Shown: positions 1-8,480 of the stretch, one piece after another
Layout of the letters: the number at the start of each line of letters is the position of its first letter
Position numbering within the stretch: the first letter of the stretch is position 1
Assembly: GCA_943787265.1 (NCBI GenBank)
Contig: CALSLT010000007.1
Coordinates: forward strand, 248,001-312,000
Length of the DNA stretch: 64,000 nucleotides
DNA from: an uncultured Planctomycetaceae bacterium
GTDB lineage: Bacteria > Planctomycetota > Planctomycetia > Planctomycetales > Planctomycetaceae
Direction of reading: 5' to 3'
The notes under the pieces: generated by a model
The model's input: the letters and a program-made list of their open reading frames with translations, nothing else
Databases searched by the model: none
Told to the model about the DNA's origin: nothing
Program-made: the position numbers and the translations under genes

Positions 1-762
1 AAGCTTGCGTTGGCGTTACTTAAGAAGTGGGGCCATTCGGGCACCGTTGCAAATAACGGTAAGGAAGCTGTCGAACTCGTCGCGAGAGAATCGTTCGACG
101 TCGTTCTAATGGACGTTCAGATGCCAGAGATGGACGGCCTCGAAGCGACTCGGCAGATTCGTCAAAGCGAAGTCGGAACCGATCGCCATCTTCCGATCAT
201 CGCGATGACCGCTCACGCGATGAAAGGCGATCGCGAATTGTGCATCGAGTCGGGCATGGACGACTACGTCTCCAAGCCAGTCAGACCGTGGCAATTGATT
301 AATGCGTTGAGCCGGTTCTTTGCCGAAGACGCTCGCACCGTTGGCGTGTCTCGCGAAGAAACCGCAGCTGCGCACGTCCCGGCTGAAGGCGAGTCAAACT
401 CTCAAGAATGCTACCAGGTGGACTGGCCAGTCGCTCTAAAGATCACTCAGGGTGACCGGGGTCTGCTACGCGAGATTGCCGGAGCGTTTCTTGAAGAAGT
501 TCGCATCGTCATGGCCGATTTGAAGTACGCCTTGAAAAAGGAAGATGCGAAAACAGCTCAACGAATGGCACACACGATCAAAGCGAACTTCCGAACATTC
601 GGAGTTACGGATGCGCATGACCTTGCTTTTGACTGCGAAAACGCTGGCAAAGACGGAGAACTTGATCGAGTCAGAGAACATCTTGCCGAGCTTCAAAAGG
701 CGTCCAAAGTAGTAAGTTCGCAGCTTCGCGATTTCATCGATACCGGACAGTTTCCTGGCTGA
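1..762 (+). CDS. Hybrid sensor histidine kinase, C-terminal part (receiver + HPt), 5' truncated by window edge
   Basis: The reading frame is open from base 1, so the gene starts outside the window. Counting from the first TTG at base 10, residues 1-105 form a receiver domain with the phospho-acceptor Asp at about 35 (VVLMDVQMPEMDG), the switch Thr at 67 (MTAHA) and the conserved Lys-Pro at 89-90. The acidic pocket at the domain start is missing only because of the edge. Residues about 140-240 form a histidine phosphotransfer domain with AHTIKANFRTFG, the likely phospho-His being about 188. Receiver-HPt order at a C terminus is typical of large hybrid kinases that pass phosphate to a separate response regulator. 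The next gene downstream is such a regulator and a plausible partner. The sensor and kinase parts are not visible. Confidence 0.85.
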   Translation, partial: KLALALLKKWGHSGTVANNGKEAVELVARESFDVVLMDVQMPEMDGLEATRQIRQSEVGTDRHLPIIAMTAHAMKGDRELCIESGMDDYVSKPVRPWQLINALSRFFAEDARTVGVSREETAAAHVPAEGESNSQECYQVDWPVALKITQGDRGLLREIAGAFLEEVRIVMADLKYALKKEDAKTAQRMAHTIKANFRTFGVTDAHDLAFDCENAGKDGELDRVREHLAELQKASKVVSSQLRDFIDTGQFPG

Positions 763-892
763 CTATCATATTGTTCACGTTTGACCGAAGTGATGATCCC
801 CCGCCGAGACTTAGACCGGAAACTGAATACGATCAAGCCGTCGCAAACTCGTTGCAGGCTTGTGGGATAGCTGGGCCGCAGAAAGCATCGTT

Positions 893-1846
893 ATGCAAAC
901 TCTACTTGTGGTAGACGATTCACGTGTCGATCGTCGTCTCGTGGGAGGACTCCTGCAGAAGACGGGCGAGTACGAAGTCATCTATGCGGAAAACGGTCGC
1001 GATGCGTTGGAGCGTTTAGAACTAGACATTCCGGACGCCGTGCTTACAGACCTGCACATGCCCGAGATGAATGGCCTCGAACTCGTCGAGGCAATCAAAA
1101 CTGACTACCCACTGATCCCTGTCCTGTTGATGACCGCTCAGGGGAGTGAGGAACTGGCCGTTGAGGCTCTTCGTCTGGGAGCCGCCAGCTACGTCACCAA
1201 GCGCAGGCTCGGCGAAGATCTGATTCCGACCATTCATCAGATCCTCGAAGCAGCTTCGTCGAATCGTGGCGAGACACGGCTGCTCAATCGAATTTCCAGC
1301 GTCGACACGTCCTACATCCTGCCAAACGAAACGAGACTGGTTCACGCGCTTTCCGGACAAATCCGTGACACCATGCGAGCGATGCGAATTTTTCCGGAGA
1401 ACGACCGTCTTCGAATCAGCATTGCCTTCGAAGAGTCGTTGCTGAACGCTCTCTATCATGGAAATCTTGAAGTCAGTTCTGACCTGCGCGATGAGGACCA
1501 GACTGCCTACGAAGACCTGGCTCGTCGCCGCTGGCTTCAGGAGCCTTACATTAATCGTCAGCTCCACGTTGACATTTCTCTCACGCAGGATGCTGTGCGG
1601 TTTTCCGTTCGTGATGAAGGTCCAGGTTTCGATCCAGAGACGATCCCCGATCCTACGGACCCAGAGTATCTCGACCGGCCAAGTGGTCGAGGGATGCTGC
1701 TGATGAAGTCATTCATGGACGAACTCACCTACAGCGAAGGTGGTCGCAAGGTGACGATGATGAAGAAAGCTCCGCCGCCTGAAACGAACACCATCGATGA
1801 AGACGCATCCGTCTTTGATGACGACGATTCTGAAGACATCCTTTAG
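893..1846 (+). CDS. Response regulator fused to an RsbW-like HATPase domain
   Basis: A 317-residue cytoplasmic signalling protein. The ATG at 893 is chosen because MQTLLVVDDS begins a receiver domain exactly; an upstream TTG would add only 11 unconserved residues. Receiver: acidic pair D8-D9, phospho-Asp D53 in LTDLHMPEMNG, Thr81, Lys103 (followed by Arg rather than the usual Pro). Residues 145-292 form a GHKL ATPase of the anti-sigma/serine-kinase type: N-box FEESLLNALYHG (179-190), G1 box DEGPGF (241-246), G2 box SGRGMLLM (264-271). There is no DHp phospho-His domain, so this is not a classical histidine kinase. It may phosphorylate or sequester an anti-sigma-antagonist-like partner under receiver control. 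The C-terminal tail is strongly acidic. It follows the hybrid-kinase tail by 130 bp and precedes an ABC transporter by 51 bp. Confidence 0.85.
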   Translation: MQTLLVVDDSRVDRRLVGGLLQKTGEYEVIYAENGRDALERLELDIPDAVLTDLHMPEMNGLELVEAIKTDYPLIPVLLMTAQGSEELAVEALRLGAASYVTKRRLGEDLIPTIHQILEAASSNRGETRLLNRISSVDTSYILPNETRLVHALSGQIRDTMRAMRIFPENDRLRISIAFEESLLNALYHGNLEVSSDLRDEDQTAYEDLARRRWLQEPYINRQLHVDISLTQDAVRFSVRDEGPGFDPETIPDPTDPEYLDRPSGRGMLLMKSFMDELTYSEGGRKVTMMKKAPPPETNTIDEDASVFDDDDSEDIL

Positions 1847-1897
1847 ACGATCTCTCAACGATGATGCTTCAATCGAATCTGACATTGTGAGCCGCCG

Positions 1898-2917
1898 ATG
1901 ATCGAGCCTATCCCCAGCGACGCAGAAGCCGTTGACCGCGGAGAACCTTCGCTGGAGTTGCGGCATCTGCATCGTTTCTTCGGACGACTCAAAGCGGTGG
2001 ACGATGTCTCGTTCAAAGCCTGGCCTGGACAGGTCATGGGCTTCATCGGCCCGAACGGTGCCGGCAAGACAACAAGCATGCGGATTCTGGCGACGCTCGA
2101 CACGCCGACTGCGGGTGATGCGTTTGTCTGCGGTTACTCTGTCGTCGACGACCCGGACAAAGTTCGACGTTATCTGGGTTTCATGCCGGATAGCTTCGGC
2201 AAGTACGCGAACATGAACGTTGTCGAGTATCTCGACTTCTACGCGCGAGCCTACGGGTTGAAAGACGCCGAGCGTCGGGACGCGATCGAGCATGTCCTGG
2301 TATTTACCGAACTCCGCAAGCTGGCCGACAAATCCATTGACACTCTTTCCAAAGGCATGTCGCAACGCCTGGGGCTGGGGCGATGCCTGATTCATGATCC
2401 ACAGGTCATGATTCTCGATGAACCAGCGGCAGGGCTCGATCCTCGCGCTCGCGTCGAGCTGCGGGAATTGATCCGTCTGCTGGCCACGGAGATGGATAAG
2501 ACAGTTCTGATCAGCTCGCATATCCTTACGGAGTTGGGCGAGATTTGTGATTCAGCAGCAATCATCGAAGCGGGCCAGATCCTGGCTTACGGAACGGTCG
2601 ACGAAATTCAGCGTCAGCAAGCCAGTATTGATACCGAGTCAACGGGAAGACGTTCGCTGCATGTGCGAATTGCGTCAGCCGACAATCTTGAGGGCTCGAC
2701 CAGTTCGCTTGAGAAATGGCTGCTTGAACAACCAATGGTCAAGGACGTGCAGTGCTCGACCGGGCACGCCACGTTCGACTTCGAGGGCGACGACAACGAA
2801 CAACATCAGCTACTGCAGAATCTGATGACGGCGGGGCACCCGATCATCGAGTTTCATGGCAAGACTCAAAGTCTGGAAGATGCCTTTATGAATATCACCA
2901 AAGGGATCACGCAGTAG
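1898..2917 (+). CDS. ABC transporter ATP-binding protein (ABC-2 type)
   Basis: A 339-residue nucleotide-binding subunit. Walker A GPNGAGKT is at 51-58, the ABC signature LSKGMSQ at 150-156, Walker B VMILDEP at 170-176 and the H-loop His at about 208. Residues about 220-339 form the extra C-terminal region common in ABC-2/NatA/CcmA-like ATPases. The ATPase would power the membrane protein encoded 57 bp downstream (2975-4528); that partner's many helices and lack of a binding protein favour export. The substrate cannot be deduced. It lies in the same orientation just after the response regulator, so co-transcription is plausible. Confidence 0.93.
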   Translation: MIEPIPSDAEAVDRGEPSLELRHLHRFFGRLKAVDDVSFKAWPGQVMGFIGPNGAGKTTSMRILATLDTPTAGDAFVCGYSVVDDPDKVRRYLGFMPDSFGKYANMNVVEYLDFYARAYGLKDAERRDAIEHVLVFTELRKLADKSIDTLSKGMSQRLGLGRCLIHDPQVMILDEPAAGLDPRARVELRELIRLLATEMDKTVLISSHILTELGEICDSAAIIEAGQILAYGTVDEIQRQQASIDTESTGRRSLHVRIASADNLEGSTSSLEKWLLEQPMVKDVQCSTGHATFDFEGDDNEQHQLLQNLMTAGHPIIEFHGKTQSLEDAFMNITKGITQ

Positions 2918-2974
2918 TTTTTGTCTGGTCGCGGTTCGGCCGGACCAGGCAGGGCTCGACTTTCAGGATCAATC

Positions 2975-4528
2975 ATGAGCAGTGGCGAAAAATTCTTTCA
3001 CCTCACTGACTACGTCACGGATCGACTTAACCCGATCCTGGTGAAAGAAACGCGACAGGCGCTGAAGAGTCGTCAATTCATCATTACATTCATGCTCCTG
3101 CTGACCGTCGCCTGGTTGATCTCAGTGTTTGGCACGATCTGGTATGGGCCAGCCATCGAATACGGTTCGGCTGGGCGAGCGTTCTTCGTCGCTTACTACT
3201 ACGTGATCGGCTTCGCGACGCTGTTTGTCGTACCGTTTGGCTCGTTCCGCAGCATGCTCAACGAACGCGACCACAACACTTACGAACTGCTGAGCATCTC
3301 GACGCTCAGTCCCCGACAGATCGTCACCGGCAAACTGCTGAGTTCCCTGGTTCAGGTTTTCATCTACTACTCGGCAATCGCTCCGTTTATCGCGTTCACT
3401 TCGCTGTTGCAGGGTTTCGACCTGGCAATGGTCACGCTGTTTCTTGTTGCCGGATTGGTGTGGAGCAGCTTCGTTTCGATGATCGCTCTGATGCTCAGCA
3501 CGCTGTCCAGCAATCGGCAATGGCAAGCGATCAACACCATCGGAATGATCGGGTTGTTGCTGTGGCAAATGTCGGGAGCATTTGCAATCAGTGCGGCGGC
3601 ATTTTCGGAATCAATTCCGTTTGACCAGAACGAATTCTGGTGGGTGATCGGCACTATGCTGGTGACGATCGGTACTTATTTTCTGCTTGCTCAGCAGATC
3701 GCCGTCTCGCGGCTCACCTTCGAATCTGATAATCGGAGTTCCGGCGTTCGGATCATCTGCACGCTTCAGTTCTGGCTGCTCTGGGGTGGAGTGTGGGCGT
3801 TCAGCCACCAATACGGAACGGCCTTAGTCGATGAAGACACCATTGTCGGATGTACGATGGTTTCGGCCATTCACTGGTTCATCACGGGTTTGTTCGTCAG
3901 TACCGAACCCGATCACATTTCTCGTCGAGTTCGCCGCAACATGGCAAAGCTTGGCGCGTTTCGATTTTTAGTTGCCCCCTGGCTGCCTGGAGGACGTCGT
4001 GGACTACTTCTGCTGACGATGCACCTGGTTGCCCTGACAGCAATCGGTCGGATGGACGTCTGGCCGGACTGGGTTCACAACATCGTGACCGTGACGGCGT
4101 TATACGTTTTTATTTATGTCGCCATTGGTGCCGCCGTCGGACGACTGGGTCAGGCAATAAGCCCCGAATTTCGGCCAGCACACGCTCGAGTTCTGACAAT
4201 CTTGATCGGCGCATTGGCGATGATCGCGCCTTATCTGCCGGCAGCTTTCGGGTTCACGCGTTGGGATAACAAGTACACTCTTGGTGAAGTTGCAAATCCG
4301 GGACGGACGCTGATGATCATTGAGGACACAGCAAGAACCATCAGTCCTCCAGGCTTGGCAATGGTAGACGACATTCTCACAACGCTCGGATGGATCGCGG
4401 CGGTCGCGTTCCTGATCAACCTGCGGGCAATGATTACCGGCGTGACTGAAGTGCGAGACTGGAAACCGACTGCAACTCAAGGGTCATCAGTGTCGGAGCT
4501 GGAAGGTACGGAAGTTGCTGCTCCGTGA
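2975..4528 (+). CDS. ABC transporter permease, ABC-2 type
   Basis: A 517-residue multi-spanning inner-membrane protein, the permease partner of the preceding ATPase. The ATG at 2975 starts MSSGEKFFH; an in-frame start 54 bp upstream lies in unconserved Gly/Arg-rich sequence and is less likely. Residues about 20-45 carry a conserved NPILVKETRQALKSR segment, a pattern seen before the first membrane helix of planctomycete ABC-2 permeases. It is followed by about 12 hydrophobic segments in two groups separated by a soluble stretch. The last 42 bp (4487-4528) overlap the 3' end of the convergent gene on the minus strand. Confidence 0.88.
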   Translation: MSSGEKFFHLTDYVTDRLNPILVKETRQALKSRQFIITFMLLLTVAWLISVFGTIWYGPAIEYGSAGRAFFVAYYYVIGFATLFVVPFGSFRSMLNERDHNTYELLSISTLSPRQIVTGKLLSSLVQVFIYYSAIAPFIAFTSLLQGFDLAMVTLFLVAGLVWSSFVSMIALMLSTLSSNRQWQAINTIGMIGLLLWQMSGAFAISAAAFSESIPFDQNEFWWVIGTMLVTIGTYFLLAQQIAVSRLTFESDNRSSGVRIICTLQFWLLWGGVWAFSHQYGTALVDEDTIVGCTMVSAIHWFITGLFVSTEPDHISRRVRRNMAKLGAFRFLVAPWLPGGRRGLLLLTMHLVALTAIGRMDVWPDWVHNIVTVTALYVFIYVAIGAAVGRLGQAISPEFRPAHARVLTILIGALAMIAPYLPAAFGFTRWDNKYTLGEVANPGRTLMIIEDTARTISPPGLAMVDDILTTLGWIAAVAFLINLRAMITGVTEVRDWKPTATQGSSVSELEGTEVAAP

Positions 4529-6436
4529 CAGCCTGTCTGCAAGGTTGGGAAGTTTTCGTCGGTAACTTTCCCACGAGTGAATTGCCAGGCCACCGTATGA
4601 CGAGTATCGACCGAACGTTTCCTCCGCGAAGTTTGTCTCGTCGATAAACGCGGCCATCGAGTCATCAGCGAAAGTCACTTTTGACGGCATCAGTCGAGTG
4701 GTTACAAAGCCGCTGAATGTTGCGCCGGCTCCTGCGTCGTGAATCGGTCTGAGTGACCAGTCCTGCCACTCAGATAAACGTTCAGCTTCTTTACGCGCAA
4801 TCGCCAGCAGCCCCTGATCGTCCGCGCCGCCGGAAAAGTGCCCGAACTCTCTTGCCAGAATTCTGATTGCATCTTCAGCCTGTTGACTCCCTTCAACCGT
4901 CGCCGAAAGTCCAGGAAGTTCCACACCGATGTGCACGAGGTTGCCCGTGCGTAGTCGATGCAGCCGAAGACCGTGGAGGCGACTGTGCAACGCAAGATCT
5001 CGTCCTCGATCCTTCAGTGCAGTTGTGAATTCGCTGTTAGGCAGCCCCAACGCAAACCAGACAGGCTGAGGTTCGTAACGGAACGTCTCCACGCCCATGA
5101 AAACCAGGGCGTGAGCTGCTTCGTCAGCGTACTTAAGAATGTCGATGCCGTGAGCGAGCATGCCGTCCGCACCGTCAGCCTGATCTCGATAATTCATGAT
5201 CCCGACATTGTCGAGATGGTCGATGCAATGATGCGTCGCGGACTTGCGGGCCCCCTGAAACGTCACGACTCCGGCTAGTTCACCCGTTTCGGAATCGAGA
5301 GCGTTCCACCAGAACGGCACGTCGACTCCGAACTTCAGTCCAGCACTCCGAGCCTTCTGCTGGCAGGCGACGTTTAGCGTCAACAGATCGTGGAGAATCT
5401 CTTCCCGCAACGATCGATTAGACCAACCCAACAATAGATACGGCTCATTATCAAAATGAACACCGTCGAAACGCTCCGCAAGTGTGCAAGTCGAGTTGAA
5501 CTCTACAACCGCGTCGACAACAGCCAGTGGAATTGAGTGCGCACTCCGCACGGCGAACTCCGGGCTGCCGTCAAGAGCGTGAACCTCGATCTGCTGCCGA
5601 TGTGCCTGCTTAATGAAGGCTCGCAAGCGATCAACGTTCTGGATCGTGACATGGCTTTCGATGCGGTACGGAAGCTGGATCCAGAGATGGCCGACCCGTT
5701 GCGATTCGCAGGTTTCCAAAAGGTCTTGCGTCTGCAATGGATCGTTGATGATCGATTCCGTTGGCCAGACCCATATCGCTCGTTTCGGAGCCACACGCAC
5801 GACGCTAGTTGCATCAACGGGCGTCTCTGGCATGTCGACGGTCAATGACCGCTTCAGGCAGAGGTCATCCACCCAGATCGTAAATTTGCCTTGCTTTGGA
5901 AACTCTAATGACAATGCGCCAAGCCGTCTGAGATCAAGCTTCCGAAGTTCCGCCAGCGGAATCGCGACTTCCTGCCACTCGGTGCTGGTCGGCTGGTTCA
6001 TCCACTTTGATGCCGGGCCGATGGTGACGGCGTCTTCTATGAGAATCCATTTTTCATCCGCAAGCCGGACGTTGACGTCAACCGCCGGTGAATCTGCGCG
6101 AATGCGAAACGTGAGGTACTTCCACTGCGAAGCGTCCAGAAATCCAGGAGAGGTATCGCGAAAGTTATGTAGGTGAATCCACGCTCCGCAGAAGCCTTCC
6201 TGATGTCGTTCAGCTTTGATGCGGAAGCAATACCCTGCGGCATCACCCTGTTGAACGCGGCGGCAGATTGCAGTCGAAGGCGACTTCGCAAAACCGTTTC
6301 GATAGCCGCCGACGCTGTTCTGCAAGTGTTCGAAACTGTCGAGAACCCGCAATGAATCGTTGTCCTGCGCGAGGATGCAGCTATCGGAGTTCGCGATAAA
6401 TGCCGCGCAAAGCGACATCACAAATCGAAGACGCAT
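4487..6436 (-). CDS. Secreted protein with CBM11-like N-terminal domain and TIM-barrel glycosidase-like domain
   Basis: A 649-residue exported protein of unknown function. The ATG at 6436 is preferred because it begins a signal peptide (MRLRFVMSLCAAFIA) and has a GAGG motif 8-9 bases upstream; an ATG at 6454 adds six residues. Residues about 28-195 look like a jelly-roll carbohydrate-binding domain of the CBM11/CIA30 kind, ending with TIWVDDLCLKR. Residues about 215-520 look like a (beta/alpha)8 barrel, with VWPTES at the first strand and FDGVHFDNEPY, whose Glu (about 331) is where glycoside hydrolases often carry a catalytic acid. That assignment is inference from pattern. It lies 36 bp downstream of another secreted protein gene and is probably co-transcribed with it. 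Its 3' end overlaps the ABC permease gene tail to tail. Confidence 0.7.
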   Translation of the reverse strand: MRLRFVMSLCAAFIANSDSCILAQDNDSLRVLDSFEHLQNSVGGYRNGFAKSPSTAICRRVQQGDAAGYCFRIKAERHQEGFCGAWIHLHNFRDTSPGFLDASQWKYLTFRIRADSPAVDVNVRLADEKWILIEDAVTIGPASKWMNQPTSTEWQEVAIPLAELRKLDLRRLGALSLEFPKQGKFTIWVDDLCLKRSLTVDMPETPVDATSVVRVAPKRAIWVWPTESIINDPLQTQDLLETCESQRVGHLWIQLPYRIESHVTIQNVDRLRAFIKQAHRQQIEVHALDGSPEFAVRSAHSIPLAVVDAVVEFNSTCTLAERFDGVHFDNEPYLLLGWSNRSLREEILHDLLTLNVACQQKARSAGLKFGVDVPFWWNALDSETGELAGVVTFQGARKSATHHCIDHLDNVGIMNYRDQADGADGMLAHGIDILKYADEAAHALVFMGVETFRYEPQPVWFALGLPNSEFTTALKDRGRDLALHSRLHGLRLHRLRTGNLVHIGVELPGLSATVEGSQQAEDAIRILAREFGHFSGGADDQGLLAIARKEAERLSEWQDWSLRPIHDAGAGATFSGFVTTRLMPSKVTFADDSMAAFIDETNFAEETFGRYSSYGGLAIHSWESYRRKLPNLADRLSRSSNFRTFQLRH

Positions 6437-6472
6437 ACTGACATCCTCAAGCATTTTCTCGATAACGCGGCT

Positions 6473-7384
6473 TTAACGCACGAAACTGGTTTCGAATCGG
6501 GCTGCTTGCGATTCTGGAACGACTTCGATGACTTCTTCACGAAAGGTGACGACGGTTTCCGTCGATACACCTGCGCCGTCAGGAATTTTTCGAACAACCG
6601 TGCCGACCTTCAGTTTGCTGGCGGCCTCTTTCGACGGAGCAGCCAGGACAATAATTCGGAATCGCTGTCCCTGTTTTGTCTGGCTGTTTCCAAGAACAAC
6701 CTTCAGTGTGAATTCTCCCGCTTCATTCAGCTCCGGAGTTCTTTGAACGTACCAGACGCTGTCGTCTGCCAGAGGCCGAACCAACACAACCGGGTGATAG
6801 CCAGTTTGAATACGACCTTTAAGTTCTGCCACGCGAGGCAAATTAGAAGAAGTTATGGGGGATGTGATCTCTGCAAGACGCGGCTGTTCTTCAGGCTCGT
6901 CTGAACCGGCGCGGATGACTGCAACGGGCGGAGTTCCAGATTTAACCAACGTGATCAACAACTGATCCGACATCGGAACCTCTGGCAGCTCTTGAATGAC
7001 CTGCCCCGTGACATACTGCTTTACCTTTGGGTCGGTAAGGATCGCGATGACTCGAAATTTCGTACCCGGCAATGTCACGGCGCTTCCGAAGACTGCTTTC
7101 GCCGAAAACCCTCGCTGACCTGCGGGAACCGCCTGCCCCTGGACCCACCAGGGTTCATTCGGAAGGTCGGGCTTAACCAGGATGGCCGGTTGGCCTGGGG
7201 CCTGCACCGTTCCGGTAACCAATTGCAGTCTGCCAGCCTGCGCATTTGAAATTCGTATCGAAACCGGTGTAGCACGCTCTGCTCCGAAAGTAGTCTCTCC
7301 AGGATAAGCAGACGCTGACGCCAAGAATGCGAACAGAATCAAGTTCTGAGAAGAGATGCGTTTGCTGAGTGATGGCTTGAGCAC
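6473..7384 (-). CDS. Secreted hypothetical protein with two tandem beta-rich repeats
   Basis: A 303-residue exported protein that I do not recognise. The start is GTG at 7384, supported by AGGAG 8 bases upstream; the N terminus is a signal peptide with a hydrophobic core (LILFAFLASASA). The mature part contains two related units of about 100 residues each. Unit 1 (about 40-150) has AILVKPDLPNEPWWVQ, then a Gly-Phe segment, GTKFRVIAIL and TGQVIQELPE. Unit 2 (about 170-285) has VVLVRPLADDSVWYVQ, GEFTLKVVLG, GQRFRIIVLA and VGTVVRKIPD. The order of motifs is the same in both, indicating internal duplication. It is the first gene of a two-gene minus-strand operon with the secreted barrel protein, so the pair may act together at the cell surface. 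Confidence 0.65.
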   Translation of the reverse strand: MLKPSLSKRISSQNLILFAFLASASAYPGETTFGAERATPVSIRISNAQAGRLQLVTGTVQAPGQPAILVKPDLPNEPWWVQGQAVPAGQRGFSAKAVFGSAVTLPGTKFRVIAILTDPKVKQYVTGQVIQELPEVPMSDQLLITLVKSGTPPVAVIRAGSDEPEEQPRLAEITSPITSSNLPRVAELKGRIQTGYHPVVLVRPLADDSVWYVQRTPELNEAGEFTLKVVLGNSQTKQGQRFRIIVLAAPSKEAASKLKVGTVVRKIPDGAGVSTETVVTFREEVIEVVPESQAARFETSFVR

Positions 7385-7858
7385 GGTAGGGACTCCTGAA
7401 TGGTATCTTCGGGCACGTATGCAGATCGAAATGCAAATGTCTTCAAAATCAGACTTCGCAATACGGCGTCAAAAGTGCAGCCGCTCGTAACAAATCCAAC
7501 GCTACCGCCGTGCTCACGTGCGGCGAATCCCTCACCATGCAGAATCCTTAGATTTGTGAAATGTCAGGTTAGACATAGCCATTAACGAAGCATGGAAAAC
7601 TGAGACATCGGTCGGGGATACAGCGAATCTAGGGACTGGCTAGCAGCCAAAGGTCACAACCGTGAAGCGGCGCAACCACGACCGTCGCTTCGAAGCCCTC
7701 AGCCAGCGCGGGACTCACCTTTGTGATCGCTGCTTTGCGGGTTAGTGCAGATTTGCCACCGTCTGGTTCAATTTTCGAACTGCTCTTAGACAAACCGTGA
7801 ATCTCACAAGACGTGGTTATCTAACCGGTTACGGCTTATTGAATCGACTTTGCCGTTT
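7385..7858. other. Intergenic region between divergent transcription units
   Basis: This stretch separates the minus-strand secreted-protein operon from csrA. It must hold the promoter of the minus-strand operon, but I see no convincing -35/-10 pair. Short open frames here lack a ribosome binding site and recognisable content. No RNA gene is evident. Confidence 0.5.
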
Positions 7859-7874
7859 TGGCACGTTGTTCGCT
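7859..7874 (+). promoter_or_regulatory. Candidate sigma54 (-24/-12) promoter upstream of csrA
   Basis: The sequence TGGCACGTTGTTCGCT, preceded by T, matches the -24 box TTGGCACG exactly. It has the required GG-N10-GC spacing, and the -12 box (TCGCT) differs from TTGCW at one base. Transcription would start near 7886 and give csrA a leader of about 60 nt. A sigma54 activator gene lies 0.6 kb downstream. Assignment is by pattern only. Confidence 0.4.
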
Positions 7875-7948
7875 ATCCGTCGACGTACGATCGTGGGGGC
7901 GCAACTCCTCGATCGCAGAGTCCAAGGACGTCCGGGAGGAGCTGGACC

Positions 7949-8170
7949 ATGCTCGTTCTTATGAGAAAGACCGGGGAGCAGATTTCGATTCCATCCCTCG
8001 GAGTTTCAATCAAGGTGGTGAGCACTCAGGGAAACCGAACTCGGATTGGGATCAACGCTCCTACGTCCCTGGAAATCCGTCGAGCTGAATTATCAAACGA
8101 CACACTCATTGATTCAGACGGAGAAATAATTCAAAGCTGTGTTGTGAAGTCATTAGTTGATAGCAACTAA
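7949..8170 (+). CDS. csrA: Carbon storage regulator CsrA (RNA-binding translational regulator)
   Basis: A 73-residue protein starting at the ATG at 7949 with MLVLMRKTGEQI, the hallmark N terminus of CsrA/RsmA. A strong GGGAGGAG lies 8-15 bases upstream. Family residues are present: R6 of the first strand, the GNRTRIGINAP segment corresponding to the VKIGI/AP strand-turn, and an EI(R)R helix. CsrA dimers bind GGA motifs in mRNA leaders and block or stabilise messages. The C-terminal tail is slightly longer than the core family. Its own ribosome binding site contains GGAGGA, so autoregulation is possible. The hairpins right after the stop also carry GGA. Confidence 0.95.
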   Translation: MLVLMRKTGEQISIPSLGVSIKVVSTQGNRTRIGINAPTSLEIRRAELSNDTLIDSDGEIIQSCVVKSLVDSN

Positions 8171-8194
8171 TGAGACATGATTGAGGAGCAAACG

Positions 8195-8311
8195 GCCTCT
8201 CAGCCGCAAACAATCTTCGGCGCATTCATCAAATTTTGATTCATTGCCTTCGGTTGAGAGGCTCATCCCCGCTGCGGAACCGCGACGCTTGTCGGTTCTG
8301 CAGCGGGGATG
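8195..8311 (+). other. Two adjacent hairpins in the csrA downstream spacer
   Basis: Stem 1 pairs 8195-8206 with 8251-8262 (12 bp, one G-U) around a 44-nt loop. Stem 2 pairs 8264-8282 with 8293-8311 (19 bp, one G-U) around a 10-nt loop; the arm reads CATCCCCGCTGCGGAACCG. No U-tract follows, so a simple intrinsic terminator is unlikely. It could be an mRNA-stabilising 3' structure, a processed RNA or a CsrA-binding element. The remainder of the 310-bp spacer up to 8480 shows nothing else. Confidence 0.6.
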
Positions 8312-8480
8312 CGTCGTTTGGTCCTCATGATATGTTGGCAGCCGGATTCTGCAGCATCGATTCAAGACGCCAACAGTTGTCTGATGGCAGGTACGAGCTA
8401 CAGTCTCTGCTCGCTGGCAAGATTAAGAAGCACTTATTCCCTGTCGTACTATTCCCGAAAACCGAGTCACACAGCTCACC

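Noticed and set aside
7600-7760. Weak inverted segments before csrA that might be an RNA gene
   Set aside because: Pairing is short and interrupted (GAAGCG/CGCTTC and similar), and no U-tract or cloverleaf is formed.
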